Shown: piece by piece, positions 1 to 7,235 of the stretch | Position numbering within the stretch: the first letter of the stretch is position 1 | Layout: the number at the start of each line of letters is the position of its first letter | Assembly: GCA_021789565.1 (NCBI GenBank) | Contig: JAJYJL010000143.1 | Location: 1 to 10,939, forward strand | Source: Acidobacteriota bacterium | Lineage (GTDB): Bacteria > Acidobacteriota > Terriglobia > UBA7540 | Direction of reading: 5' to 3' | DNA: 10,939 bases | Notes under the pieces: generated by a model | Told to the model about the DNA's origin: nothing | Seen by the model: the letters and a program-made list of their open reading frames with translations, nothing else | Databases searched by the model: none | Translations under genes and position numbers: made by a program

Positions 1-868
1 TCAGCATCTGCTTGCGAAGCACTTCGTCCTTCAAGCTGAAGTCCGCCGGGACCCACGCCCAGTAATCCAATCCATATCGCTGGCAAATTTCACCTATGGC
101 CCGGTTCATCTCCGGCCGCTGGACCTTCATCACAGGCGTTTTGCGCGTGTCCTGAAAGGGAATGCCTTCAATGCTGTTGGCGCCAAAGAAAGTGAGTTCA
201 CGAATGTATTGCTCAAACTGGCCCGGATTCCATGCGTCATAGGTGTTTGGCGTGGCGCGATACCCGAGCTGGTGCCCGCGAATCGCATAGGCCGGAGCGG
301 TGGCAATATCCAAATCGGAAGCAATCGAGAGTTTGCCCTGTGACCAGTTAAGCCGGCGAAGCAGGCGGCCCACGCCGAACAACGCGCCCCGGGCGTCGGC
401 ACCGATTACCCACACAATAGGCTGCGGGTTCCGGCTTTCGACATAAAGCCGGTAGCCCTCTGCGCGTGTTTCCAGCAAATCGGTTCCATGGCGGGTGGGG
501 GGGTGATGACCCCACTCCGCATCCGGCTTGCCGGACGTAATGACGATAAGGGGCTTGCCTTCCGGCCACTTTGTCGAAGTGGCCAGCCGGATCGCAGTCC
601 GCTTTTCCACCTCTTCTACCAACACTTTTGCCGCAGTTTGCTCTGCGAGGGGCAGCATTCCCGGGCGTGAAACGATGACGGCGTCGTCCAGCCGGATTTC
701 TTCGAGAGGCATGGCCGGTTGGGGAAATGCCCCGTCCTGGTTTTGTTCAGCCTCGGCGGCAATTGGGATACGAGACCGAAAGCCGAATTCGCCCGCGCCA
801 ATCATCTGCCGCAATCCTGCGGCGCTTGCCCCTAACGTACCTTGCTGAAGAAAACGGCGTCGATTCAT
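1..868 (-). CDS. Tat-exported glycoside-hydrolase-like protein (GH20/GH67-type N-terminal domain), C-terminus outside window
   Basis: The first 289 codons are present and the rest lies beyond the left edge. ATG at 866-868 is preceded by GAGG five bases upstream (874-877), a good ribosome binding site. Residues 3-20 look like a twin-arginine signal (RRRFLQ followed by a small-residue stretch), so the product is probably exported folded. Residues about 58-180 resemble the alpha/beta N-terminal domain found before the catalytic barrel in GH20 hexosaminidases and GH67 alpha-glucuronidases, ending in the typical VWVIGADARGALFGVGRLL (152-170). From residue about 190 (APAYAIRGHQLGY) a catalytic-barrel start is likely: strand, then helix with FFGANSIEGIPF (227-238), then YGLDYWAWVP (265-274). 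The catalytic residues are not in view, so substrate and family cannot be fixed. It is separated from the polysaccharide operon by a transposase scar and is probably its own unit. I infer a role in polysaccharide or uronic-acid sugar breakdown. Confidence 0.75.
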   Translation of the reverse strand, partial: MNRRRFLQQGTLGASAAGLRQMIGAGEFGFRSRIPIAAEAEQNQDGAFPQPAMPLEEIRLDDAVIVSRPGMLPLAEQTAAKVLVEEVEKRTAIRLATSTKWPEGKPLIVITSGKPDAEWGHHPPTRHGTDLLETRAEGYRLYVESRNPQPIVWVIGADARGALFGVGRLLRRLNWSQGKLSIASDLDIATAPAYAIRGHQLGYRATPNTYDAWNPGQFEQYIRELTFFGANSIEGIPFQDTRKTPVMKVQRPEMNRAIGEICQRYGLDYWAWVPADFSLKDEVLRKQML

Positions 869-1244
869 CTTGACCTCGCTCGATGAAGTGTATCTTCAAT
901 TCCTCAGCCGGAATCTTTTAGTGCACTCAGCCTGGCAACCCACAAGTTCCGGACCGGTGATGATGTACTCTTCTGACTTTGCAAGCTGTTAGATTGCCGA
1001 CTCGCCGGAGCAAGAGGTGTTATACCACATCTGGTATCTCTTGCTTCCCGGCAGGAAGGTTTCTGTTACGCAGGCGATTAAGCGGCTAATTGTGCCGGCG
1101 TTCCTCGTCGAAGGGCTTGAGTTTCATCTTCCTTCTGGAACAAGAAATTGGGGCCCTGCCAGAGGGGAATGCGGAACCGTTTTCCCGGTACAGGTCCGCC
1201 CGCCAGGCAGCATAAGCACTGCTGTTCGGAATTACAGTGACGTA
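869..1244. other. intergenic stretch, no recognisable gene
   Basis: About 376 bases between the hydrolase-like gene and the transposase relic. No frame gives a recognisable protein, no tRNA-like fold was seen, and there is no convincing terminator or sigma-70 promoter. One small perfect hairpin (ATACCA, loop CATC, TGGTAT, near 1021-1036) has no T-tract. A 52-codon open stretch (1089-1244, minus) continues the frame of the relic after its stop but is not recognisable. The promoter of the hydrolase-like gene presumably lies here, but I cannot place it. Confidence 0.5.
874..877 (-). promoter_or_regulatory. Shine-Dalgarno site of the hydrolase-like gene
   Basis: GAGG on the minus strand with five bases (TCAAG) before ATG at 868. 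It fixes the start and so places the twin-arginine motif at the extreme N-terminus, as expected for a Tat signal. Confidence 0.6.
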
Positions 1245-1490
1245 TCATGCTGCGATCGAAAATGGCATGGTTCCGATCTTCTCCATCGGGGCCGTTAAGT
1301 CCTGACGTTTGAACATCCACTGGAATGGGGCGGCGATTTGTGGATAGCGATCCTGAAAGCGCGGCAGGCGGTCTTCAAGTTCGCCGAGAGAGGCGAAATT
1401 ATTCGGAGTCAGGGCATTGCGTTGCAAGCAACTGGCGTAAACCAGCGAGCGACCTAGAAATCCGGCTCCGCCTGTAAGGCGACAACAGGT
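1245..1490 (-). pseudogene. degenerate 3' fragment of an IS630-family transposase
   Basis: An 81-codon minus-strand frame lies between the TAA at 1491-1493 and the TGA at 1245-1247. It reads into the conserved C-terminal end of IS630-type DDE transposases: LQRNALTPNNFASLGELE, then a helix, RYPQIAAPFQWMF, then KRQDL. From memory, family members typically read QRKxLTPNDFASLxELE, then PFxWxFTRxDL. Just upstream, GAGFLGRSLVYAS lines up position by position with the family's HASWLNQVEIYFS, which holds the last catalytic glutamate. Here that E is L, W is F and N is G, so the copy is dead. About three quarters of the gene (N-terminal DNA-binding part and first two Asp residues) is missing and there is no start with a ribosome site. 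The fragment abuts the beta-helix gene directly. No terminal inverted repeats or target duplication could be found by eye. The family call rests on remembered motifs, not an alignment. Confidence 0.65.
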
Positions 1491-3047
1491 TTAATGTTCC
1501 GATGCATACGTTTGCCACTGAGCTAACGTCCATTGCTGGTCCAGCCAGTAAAAGTAAGGGTAAGCAGGGTCCGAGAGGTTGTAAGCGTTGTCTTTGAAGT
1601 GGTTGCCCCAGATTGTGTACACGGAGTCGTCGAAGATAGCCGCTTTCACAATTCCGGCGGCGTAGCCGGTTTGCTGGGTGATGGTGTTGTTGTGGACGTA
1701 GAGGTTCTTGAGGTCGTAAGGGAGGCCTGTCCGGGTGTCGATGCCGCGGTCCGCCTGCGTGCCTCCAATGCCGTTCGTGCAATCCGTCACCGTGTTGCCG
1801 TAGACCTCCACGTCCGAGGAGTTTGAGACCAGGATGCCGCCTCCGTACCAGAAGCCGGTTCCATCCGGTGAAATTCCATCGTCCTCTATCTGGTTGTTCG
1901 AGATGACGGCATGGTAGCTGATTTCGTAGTGGATGCCGCTGCCCACGTTGCGGGCCGTGTGGTTGTTCTCAAAAACGAAATAGTCGTCGCCGATGTCTCC
2001 GTGCAATCCCGGCCCCTGGTTGTCATGCACGTAGTTGTCATCGAAGGTCACGTGCGTGGAATACATGGCGATCTTGGCTCCGCCGGCTTCCCAGTCATAA
2101 GCATAACCGGCGTAGTTGTTCCGGTAGATTTCATTGCCCTGCACCAGGATGTTGCTCCCCGAGCCGGCCAGCCCCATCTGCCCGTTGTCATGGATCTTGT
2201 TGTTGCGGACCGTCATGCCGTCGCTGACGCGGATGCCCAGCCCATGATTGAGATAGATATCGTTCGATTCCACCACCCAGCCCCTTCCCACCGGACCATA
2301 GCCGTCCACAGACGCCATGGCGTTGATCGCCCCTTTGCCGGCCAAAGAGGCGTACTTCTCGATGGCCAGCCCCTGGATGGTGACGTTGCTGGCGCTGCCC
2401 CAGAAGGCCGCCCGGGTCAGGCTGAGTTCAACCGTGTGGCCGGCGGGGTCGCTCCCCACGTAGACCTTCCCGGTGCTGTAGTCCAGATACCACTTGCCCG
2501 GCGCAACCAGTGAAAGACTCGAAATCCGCGTGAGAGGCCTCGAATCAAAAAACAGGTCTTCAGGATACTTGCACGCAGGATGCTTCCTGTCGCATTGACC
2601 CCGATAGGACGGTTGTGATTTGACGGGGACCTCCGTGACCCAGTTTTGTCCGTCCTGCTTGAAGCCCTGTAGAACTTGCGCGCCATTCAGGATGGCTCCC
2701 GGTTGGCCTGTGAAAGAGTCGCCATCCTTCGGCTGGATGGATTGGAGCCGGTAGATCCCGGATGCGATGACAAACGACGTTCGCAGGGGATGCTCGGCGA
2801 CAAGTGCCTGAATATTGTCACTGGGCTGCACCAAAACCTGTCCTGGAGAAGAATCAGGCTTAACGGGTTGTGTTGCCAGAACCATGATGGACGCTGCGAG
2901 GCAAAATGAAAACCTCGGTCTTTTCACTCGTGCCGGCACTTTAAGGGTCTTTCGCTGGGAGGATGTTCCCGGCGAGCGGAAGGATCCTGTCTCGTGGCTC
3001 TGCAAGATGAACCTCCGATGAGATAGCCTCTGCTGATGCACCGTCAC
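1491..3047 (-). CDS. exported right-handed parallel beta-helix protein, polysaccharide-locus associated
   Basis: 518 residues if started at GTG 3045-3047, which overlaps the upstream TGA as GTGA and suggests translational coupling. A basic then hydrophobic stretch (RPRFSFCLAASIMVLA, about 43-58) looks like a secretion signal, but 40 residues precede it. An internal GTG (codon 41, at 2925-2927) would give a conventional signal peptide and 478 residues. Residues about 76-215 form a leader domain with two Cys (152, 159) and the segment PEDLFFDSRPLTRISSL. Residues about 220-490 are beta-helix rungs of roughly 20-26 residues with an Asn ladder: NKIHDNG, NEIYRNN, NYVHDNQ, NNQIEDDG, NNTITQQTG, NHFKDN. 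This fold is shared by pectate lyases, alginate lyases, C5-epimerases and tailspike hydrolases. Being last in a polysaccharide operon, it probably binds, cleaves or epimerises the polymer outside the cytoplasm. I cannot identify a catalytic triad. The C-terminus (WTLAQWQTYASEH) may be clipped at the transposase junction. Confidence 0.85.
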   Translation of the reverse strand: MTVHQQRLSHRRFILQSHETGSFRSPGTSSQRKTLKVPARVKRPRFSFCLAASIMVLATQPVKPDSSPGQVLVQPSDNIQALVAEHPLRTSFVIASGIYRLQSIQPKDGDSFTGQPGAILNGAQVLQGFKQDGQNWVTEVPVKSQPSYRGQCDRKHPACKYPEDLFFDSRPLTRISSLSLVAPGKWYLDYSTGKVYVGSDPAGHTVELSLTRAAFWGSASNVTIQGLAIEKYASLAGKGAINAMASVDGYGPVGRGWVVESNDIYLNHGLGIRVSDGMTVRNNKIHDNGQMGLAGSGSNILVQGNEIYRNNYAGYAYDWEAGGAKIAMYSTHVTFDDNYVHDNQGPGLHGDIGDDYFVFENNHTARNVGSGIHYEISYHAVISNNQIEDDGISPDGTGFWYGGGILVSNSSDVEVYGNTVTDCTNGIGGTQADRGIDTRTGLPYDLKNLYVHNNTITQQTGYAAGIVKAAIFDDSVYTIWGNHFKDNAYNLSDPAYPYFYWLDQQWTLAQWQTYASEH

Positions 3048-4615
3048 GTTCTTGACGGAATGGCCTCAAATTCAGGCACAGGGTCCCTGATGATATGAGT
3101 GGAGACTGGAACTGCTCGCAGCCGCCGGCGCCGCAAGAACTCCGCGTAGCCCAGAATGGCCAGGTAGTGCAGGGGAGGGTGCCAGGTAAGCATGGTCATG
3201 AAAATCGACCGGAAAGTCAGCAGGCCAAGCACCACAATCGCTTCATAGGCCAGTTGCTGCTCCGCACACATAGTCGTCGAGTGGCGAAGATAGCGAGTGA
3301 GGAACCACCACGTGCCGATAAGCGCAACGAGGAACAGGGAAACTCCCCAGAACCCGGTCCCCACGATCATGCTCAGGTAGTCGCTGTGCATGGTGGAAGT
3401 TTTGCCCATCCCGAGCTTGGCCAGCACAGCAAAGCGCTCCGCCGCGTAGGCTCCATAACCTGTGAGCGGACGTTGCATGAATGTTTGCCAGGCGAACGAC
3501 CACCAGTCTAACCGGCTGCTGAGCGTTTCAAGTTGCTGGGTGCTTTGCCCTCTTTGAAGGAACGTCCAGATTAGGCCGCCCAGGCTGCTCGCCACAAGGA
3601 GCGGCGCCACTACAAACGTGAGAAACGCGCTCAGCGCCAGACGTCTGGAGAAGAGAAGCAGCAGGAATACCCCGAACAAAAAACCGGCAATGGCTGATCT
3701 TGTTTGCGAAACCACCATAGTGGCCACGCTGGCAACCAGGAGCAGGATGTACCATATACGCTCAGATTTCTTTGCCGCAATTGGCAGAAGCCTGCACAAT
3801 CCGATGAGGCCCAAGATGGCTGCAAAGGTTCCGACGTCGTTGGAACTCAAAGCCGGCATGACACCCTCGAGCCTTATGCCCAATACTCCCACGCCGATGT
3901 TCTTTCCGCTGGGATACAAGGCCTGCCGCGGCCAAAGCAGAACTCCCAGCCAGGTGGTAGCGAGAAGCAGCCCATAGAGCGTCCAGGTCCAATTGAAGAC
4001 GCTTCTGTAATCGCTAATAGTCCGTACCGTGGCGAGAACTGCGCCAAGGAGCGCAACGTCCAGCATGTATTCACAGGCTTTGTAAAAAGTCCAAGCGGGA
4101 TAGACAGACCATGCAGTAGACGCCAATTCGATTACTGCAAATGCAGCGAGGACCCCGATAAACCCGCGGACCATCGACCCCAGCCACGGTGTGCGGCGCA
4201 GCGCAAGGCGGATCAGGAGGGCCAGCGTCACAATAATCTCGATGCCGATGCGGTACAGCGCCCATGCGTCTAAGGGATCCTGTTCAATCTGGTTAATACC
4301 GCGAATTCGGAAGACAAGTGCGCTGGCAAAAACCAGGAACCAGAGGCCGTGGTACCACCTCAGTTGCGGTTTCAGGTTCCGCCAGTAGCGCAGCCCGATC
4401 CGCAACGCCAGGATAAGTCCAATCAGCACAGCCGGAGCGGCAATGATTCCTATGATCGCAAGGGGACCAACGCGTGTGACCATCGAGGCCATCACCAGCA
4501 TTGCCAGAAGTCCGATTAACCCAAACAGCCCCGCTAACCATATCCACGAGGAAACGGGATCCCGTCTGACAAAACGCTCTTCCGATCGCTTAAATACCGT
4601 GTTGAAGTCTTTCAC
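3044..4615 (-). CDS. O-antigen ligase/polymerase-type membrane protein (Wzy/WaaL family)
   Basis: 523 residues with about twelve hydrophobic segments. The family signature is clear in the second half: SQTRSAIAGFLFG (303-315), then the periplasmic loop SSRLDWWSFAWQTFMQRPL (366-384) with GYG (386-388), then H410 followed by SDYLSMIVGTGFWGVSLF. The Arg in the TRS turn and the loop Arg/His are the residues generally implicated in binding the lipid-linked glycan in WaaL/Wzy proteins. The protein should sit in the inner membrane and either polymerise repeat units or transfer the finished glycan to an acceptor. Sequence alone does not separate the two. The start is GTG 4613-4615, with AAGG eight bases upstream. 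The stop overlaps the beta-helix gene start by four bases. It lies 67 bases after the glycosyltransferase and downstream of a Wzx-like flippase, as in Wzx/Wzy-dependent pathways. The basic C-terminal tail (494-523) is cytoplasmic by charge. Confidence 0.88.
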   Translation of the reverse strand: MKDFNTVFKRSEERFVRRDPVSSWIWLAGLFGLIGLLAMLVMASMVTRVGPLAIIGIIAAPAVLIGLILALRIGLRYWRNLKPQLRWYHGLWFLVFASALVFRIRGINQIEQDPLDAWALYRIGIEIIVTLALLIRLALRRTPWLGSMVRGFIGVLAAFAVIELASTAWSVYPAWTFYKACEYMLDVALLGAVLATVRTISDYRSVFNWTWTLYGLLLATTWLGVLLWPRQALYPSGKNIGVGVLGIRLEGVMPALSSNDVGTFAAILGLIGLCRLLPIAAKKSERIWYILLLVASVATMVVSQTRSAIAGFLFGVFLLLLFSRRLALSAFLTFVVAPLLVASSLGGLIWTFLQRGQSTQQLETLSSRLDWWSFAWQTFMQRPLTGYGAYAAERFAVLAKLGMGKTSTMHSDYLSMIVGTGFWGVSLFLVALIGTWWFLTRYLRHSTTMCAEQQLAYEAIVVLGLLTFRSIFMTMLTWHPPLHYLAILGYAEFLRRRRLRAVPVSTHIIRDPVPEFEAIPSRT

Positions 4616-4657
4616 TGCCAGTGCCTTCTAAGTCTTGGACACCTTTGAAGCAGGTCC

Positions 4658-4676
4658 GGCCGGTCAGATTCCGGCC
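4658..4676 (-). other. GC-rich hairpin between glycosyltransferase and polymerase genes
   Basis: A perfect six-base inverted repeat (GGCCGG, seven-base loop, CCGGCC) in the 67-base gap. It has no T-tract, so it is unlikely to be an intrinsic terminator. It could be an mRNA stability element or chance in GC-rich DNA. Confidence 0.25.
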
Positions 4677-4682
4677 TCCGAT

Positions 4683-5924
4683 TCAGTTCACCTGGCTCGG
4701 TCGTAATGATCGTTCACCGACGATCTCCTCATACCAGTGCCCCATGAGTTCGGCGCGCTTTGTCCAAGTCTGGGTCCGTGCGAATTCCCACGCTGCTTGG
4801 CCCTTCTGAATCCTTTGCTCCGGTGAAACAGCCAGGAGGCGGATCGCCGAAGCAAGGCCGGAAACGGTCTCCCGCGGTCCCGCGATCGGGACTTTTACGC
4901 CTGCGATGTCGGGAACAAAAGCCCTCACGCCTTGGTGGTCGAGCGCGATGATTGGCAGCCCGCTGGCCATGGCTTCGAGCACTTGGGAGCCGAAAGCATC
5001 ACGCAGGCTGGTAAAGATAAATACATCTGCCGAGCGGTAGAGTTCGGGCATCTGATTGTAGTCGACCTGCCCCAGAAAATTGACCCGGTTGCCCAATCCA
5101 AGCCTTCGAGAAAGAGCTTCCCACTCCCCACGCTTGGCCCCCTTACCCGCCACGAGGAGGCGCACCGGCAAATCCTGGCATTGCGCTAGAGCATCCAGCA
5201 GCAGAGGAAGGCACTTCCTGGGCTGCAATCTGCCTGCCCATAGAAGCGTAATTTGCTTGAACGGTGCCCGTTGCGGAACCTGCGGCGGGAGAAATTGCTC
5301 TCCGATACCCGTGTCAAGGAACAGTATCACGCGCCTTGCCCCGGCCCTTTCAAGCATAGCTGCTGTTTCATTGTTTGTGGCCAATATCAACGCCGAATTA
5401 CGTGCGGCCTTCCGAAGAGCGGGCCGCAATGCTACCAACCGCATTCGAACCTCGCGCAAGCGCTCGGCTCTTGCCGCCTCCCCAAGATAACTTCGGAGGA
5501 CGGGGGGGACGAACTGTCCACCACCAACCGGCCCCCAGACAAATGGTATGGGAAGACGCCAGAGAGGGGGTGGTTCGCTCACGGTTCCCCAACTTACGTG
5601 GTGCACGATATTGAACCCGACTTGCGCCTGCAACCGTTGAGCCTGACGCAACGCGGCCCTTTGCCATAAGATATATCGCCAGGAACTAACGTGCGCGTGT
5701 ATTGCCGGATCCCAAGCGAGTCGCCCAGGCAACTTGACCCAGACAAAATGCAGGTTGGGATTGGGCCGCACGGCAAGAAACTCTTCAATGCGATCTTGCC
5801 CCCAAGGGTGGGTCAGTACCCACACCTGGTGCTTTTGACTCAAGTGCCAGCCCCAGTTCCATGTAAATGCGGGTTCTGAGCCCCAGCAGGGGTTGCAGGC
5901 GTGACCAACAAGAAGAACTTTCAA
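4683..5924 (-). CDS. glycosyltransferase, GT-B fold, GT4-like
   Basis: 413 residues, a normal length for a GT4 enzyme. The N-terminal Rossmann half begins MKVLLVGHACNP with GSEP (15-18), the acceptor-side loop, and contains VWGPVGGGQF (129-138). The C-terminal nucleotide-sugar half shows LLWAGRLQPRKCLPLLLDAL (227-246), RLLVAGKG (255-262), VNFLGQV (281-287) and FTSLRDAFGSQVLEAMASG (304-322). That last motif corresponds to the EX7E motif, here with Asp309 in place of the first Glu and Glu317 conserved. In the Arg-Lys phosphate-binding motif the usual RKG is RKC. It probably adds one sugar, with retention, to the lipid-linked repeat unit at the cytoplasmic face. Donor and acceptor cannot be told. 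The start is TTG 5922-5924, chosen because GAGGA lies four bases upstream and the next residues are the canonical KVLLVG strand. It is the only glycosyltransferase in view, so others must lie outside the window. Confidence 0.9.
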   Translation of the reverse strand: MKVLLVGHACNPCWGSEPAFTWNWGWHLSQKHQVWVLTHPWGQDRIEEFLAVRPNPNLHFVWVKLPGRLAWDPAIHAHVSSWRYILWQRAALRQAQRLQAQVGFNIVHHVSWGTVSEPPPLWRLPIPFVWGPVGGGQFVPPVLRSYLGEAARAERLREVRMRLVALRPALRKAARNSALILATNNETAAMLERAGARRVILFLDTGIGEQFLPPQVPQRAPFKQITLLWAGRLQPRKCLPLLLDALAQCQDLPVRLLVAGKGAKRGEWEALSRRLGLGNRVNFLGQVDYNQMPELYRSADVFIFTSLRDAFGSQVLEAMASGLPIIALDHQGVRAFVPDIAGVKVPIAGPRETVSGLASAIRLLAVSPEQRIQKGQAAWEFARTQTWTKRAELMGHWYEEIVGERSLRPSQVN

Positions 5925-5928
5925 GGAT

Positions 5929-5933
5929 TCCTC
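5929..5933 (-). promoter_or_regulatory. Shine-Dalgarno site supporting a TTG start of the glycosyltransferase
   Basis: GAGGA on the minus strand, four bases before TTG at 5924. It decides the rare TTG start, since the first beta-strand begins at the very next codon and no ATG fits. Confidence 0.55.
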
Positions 5934-6088
5934 GACATCTGGGGAATGATTGAGGCGTCTTATGCGCCAGATTCACACGACAGGTTGACTTGACGTGTGT
6001 CTACGAAATTGAAAACTTCGGACGTCATGCTGCGCGCACACCACGAACTTTCCCTCGAACGGAAGACGGGCAAAGGGATGGCAACGGG

Positions 6089-7171
6089 TCACCCTGCTGG
6101 CTCCAACAGGACAGTAAACACACCCGTATTCAACGCTTCGCCCCGCGACTCGATTTTCTCGAGCAGTTTTTCGGTGGGCCCCGACCAATGGCGACTTTCC
6201 CTTACCCAGTTGCTTGCCCAGGGCTCGTCCCAGATTCTCTCGATTACCACGCCGGAGGAATAGCCCATGTCGTACAGGTGGACGAGCGCCTGGTGGGCAC
6301 ACTGCCATTCAAACGCGAAGGGATGAACTTCGACACAGATCCGTGGCCTGAATTCCTGGAGCAAGCGTTGCGCCCCCTGCAACGCCATTAACTCGCCTCC
6401 TTCCACATCCATGCGCAGCACAGTCGGCCGAAACCATGGGAACTCGTCCATGAGGTCATCCAGTTTTCTGGACTGAACCGTGGTTGGCTTTCCCTGCAGC
6501 AGGTCCCTCCCACGAATGAGGCTTCCCCAACTGGGTATCTCCGATCCGTAAAACTCGATGGCTTTGCTTCGGTCGCTGATGGCCCAGGGAAAGACTTTGA
6601 TATTCGTCAAGCCGGAGCGAGCCACATTCCTCTCGAGGATGTTAAAAACGTCACGAGCGGGTTCGAACCCCAGGACGCGTCCAGTCGGGCCAATGGTGCG
6701 TCCGGCTAGAAGAGCGTAGTACCCGAGATTCGAGCCGACGTCCAAGATGTGATCGCCCTTCCGCAGTTGCTGGAGATAGACTCTGGTGCAAACTGGTTCG
6801 TGGGAACCCAGCAACATGATCTCCTCACTCAGTCCCTTGCCCGAAGGGTGCAGCTCAAACTCCTGGTCCAAAAACCTTACTGTCACTGGTCTCGCACCCA
6901 CCCGCGCATGCCAGGAATTACACTGTCGTCGAAAACGCGTGTATTGGAACCGCCAGAGGGCCTTGCGGAGGACAAATCCGGGTCCGTGCCGATAGAAGAA
7001 AAGAACCGCCTTCTTAAAGTACTCTGTTGCGTTGCTTCTTCGTTCTTCCGCGAACTCCCCGCGCAGGTCCCGTCCGCCACCGAATTCCGGCGGACTGGTG
7101 TCGGGCGTTTGATGTTCGTACGATCCCGGGGCATAGGCTAATTCGAGGCTTCCGCGTTCCGAGTCAGACAT
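6089..7171 (-). CDS. FkbM-family SAM-dependent methyltransferase
   Basis: 360 residues. The methyltransferase core begins at about residue 138: motif I HILDVGSNLGYYALLAG (141-157), the acidic end of strand 2 VLGFEP (166-171), a variable middle, then RMDVEGGE (253-260) and CVEVHPF (279-285), the features of the FkbM domain. These enzymes O-methylate small molecules or sugars using S-adenosylmethionine, and they are common in capsule, O-antigen and exopolysaccharide loci, where they methylate sugars of the repeat unit. Residues 1-90 form a charged leader that is not part of the core. A short hydrophobic stretch (AVLFFY, 55-60) is too short for a membrane anchor. The start at ATG 7169-7171 is secured by AGGAGG four bases upstream. 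It follows the kinase gene by 64 bases and is followed by a 164-base gap before the glycosyltransferase. Target sugar unknown. Confidence 0.9.
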   Translation of the reverse strand: MSDSERGSLELAYAPGSYEHQTPDTSPPEFGGGRDLRGEFAEERRSNATEYFKKAVLFFYRHGPGFVLRKALWRFQYTRFRRQCNSWHARVGARPVTVRFLDQEFELHPSGKGLSEEIMLLGSHEPVCTRVYLQQLRKGDHILDVGSNLGYYALLAGRTIGPTGRVLGFEPARDVFNILERNVARSGLTNIKVFPWAISDRSKAIEFYGSEIPSWGSLIRGRDLLQGKPTTVQSRKLDDLMDEFPWFRPTVLRMDVEGGELMALQGAQRLLQEFRPRICVEVHPFAFEWQCAHQALVHLYDMGYSSGVVIERIWDEPWASNWVRESRHWSGPTEKLLEKIESRGEALNTGVFTVLLEPAG

Positions 7172-7175
7172 TGGT

Positions 7176-7181
7176 CCTCCT
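7176..7181 (-). promoter_or_regulatory. strong Shine-Dalgarno site of the FkbM methyltransferase
   Basis: Perfect AGGAGG on the minus strand with four bases before ATG at 7171. It is the strongest ribosome site in the window and argues that the poorly conserved 90-residue leader is really translated. Confidence 0.7.
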
Positions 7182-7235
7182 AGGTAAGATTCGACTTGTT
7201 GGAAGTGGTGGCGGCGCGGATGGAGAAGCTATCTT

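Noticed and set aside
1021..1036. small perfect hairpin (six-base stem, four-base loop)
   Set aside because: No T-tract, AT-rich stem, and it is not placed at a gene end where it could be a terminator; too short to claim.
1469..1481. CGCCT/AGGCG hairpin ten bases after the beta-helix stop, as a terminator
   Set aside because: Only five base pairs, no run of T on the minus strand, and it lies inside the transposase relic.
1428..1490. TGGAGFLG on the minus strand, which looks like the NAD-binding Gly motif of a sugar-nucleotide epimerase
   Set aside because: It is in the same frame as the transposase end and lines up residue by residue with the IS630 segment HASWLNQVEIYFS, so a degenerate transposase explains it better.
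1911..2513. 200-codon plus-strand open frame
   Set aside because: Antisense shadow of the beta-helix gene. Its V/D/H-rich composition is the mirror of the Asn/Asp ladder codons, and no domain is recognisable.
5974..5999. CACACG/CGTGTG inverted repeat in the 164-base gap before the glycosyltransferase, as an operator
   Set aside because: A six-base arm with a 14-base spacer is easily chance, and no promoter could be placed beside it.
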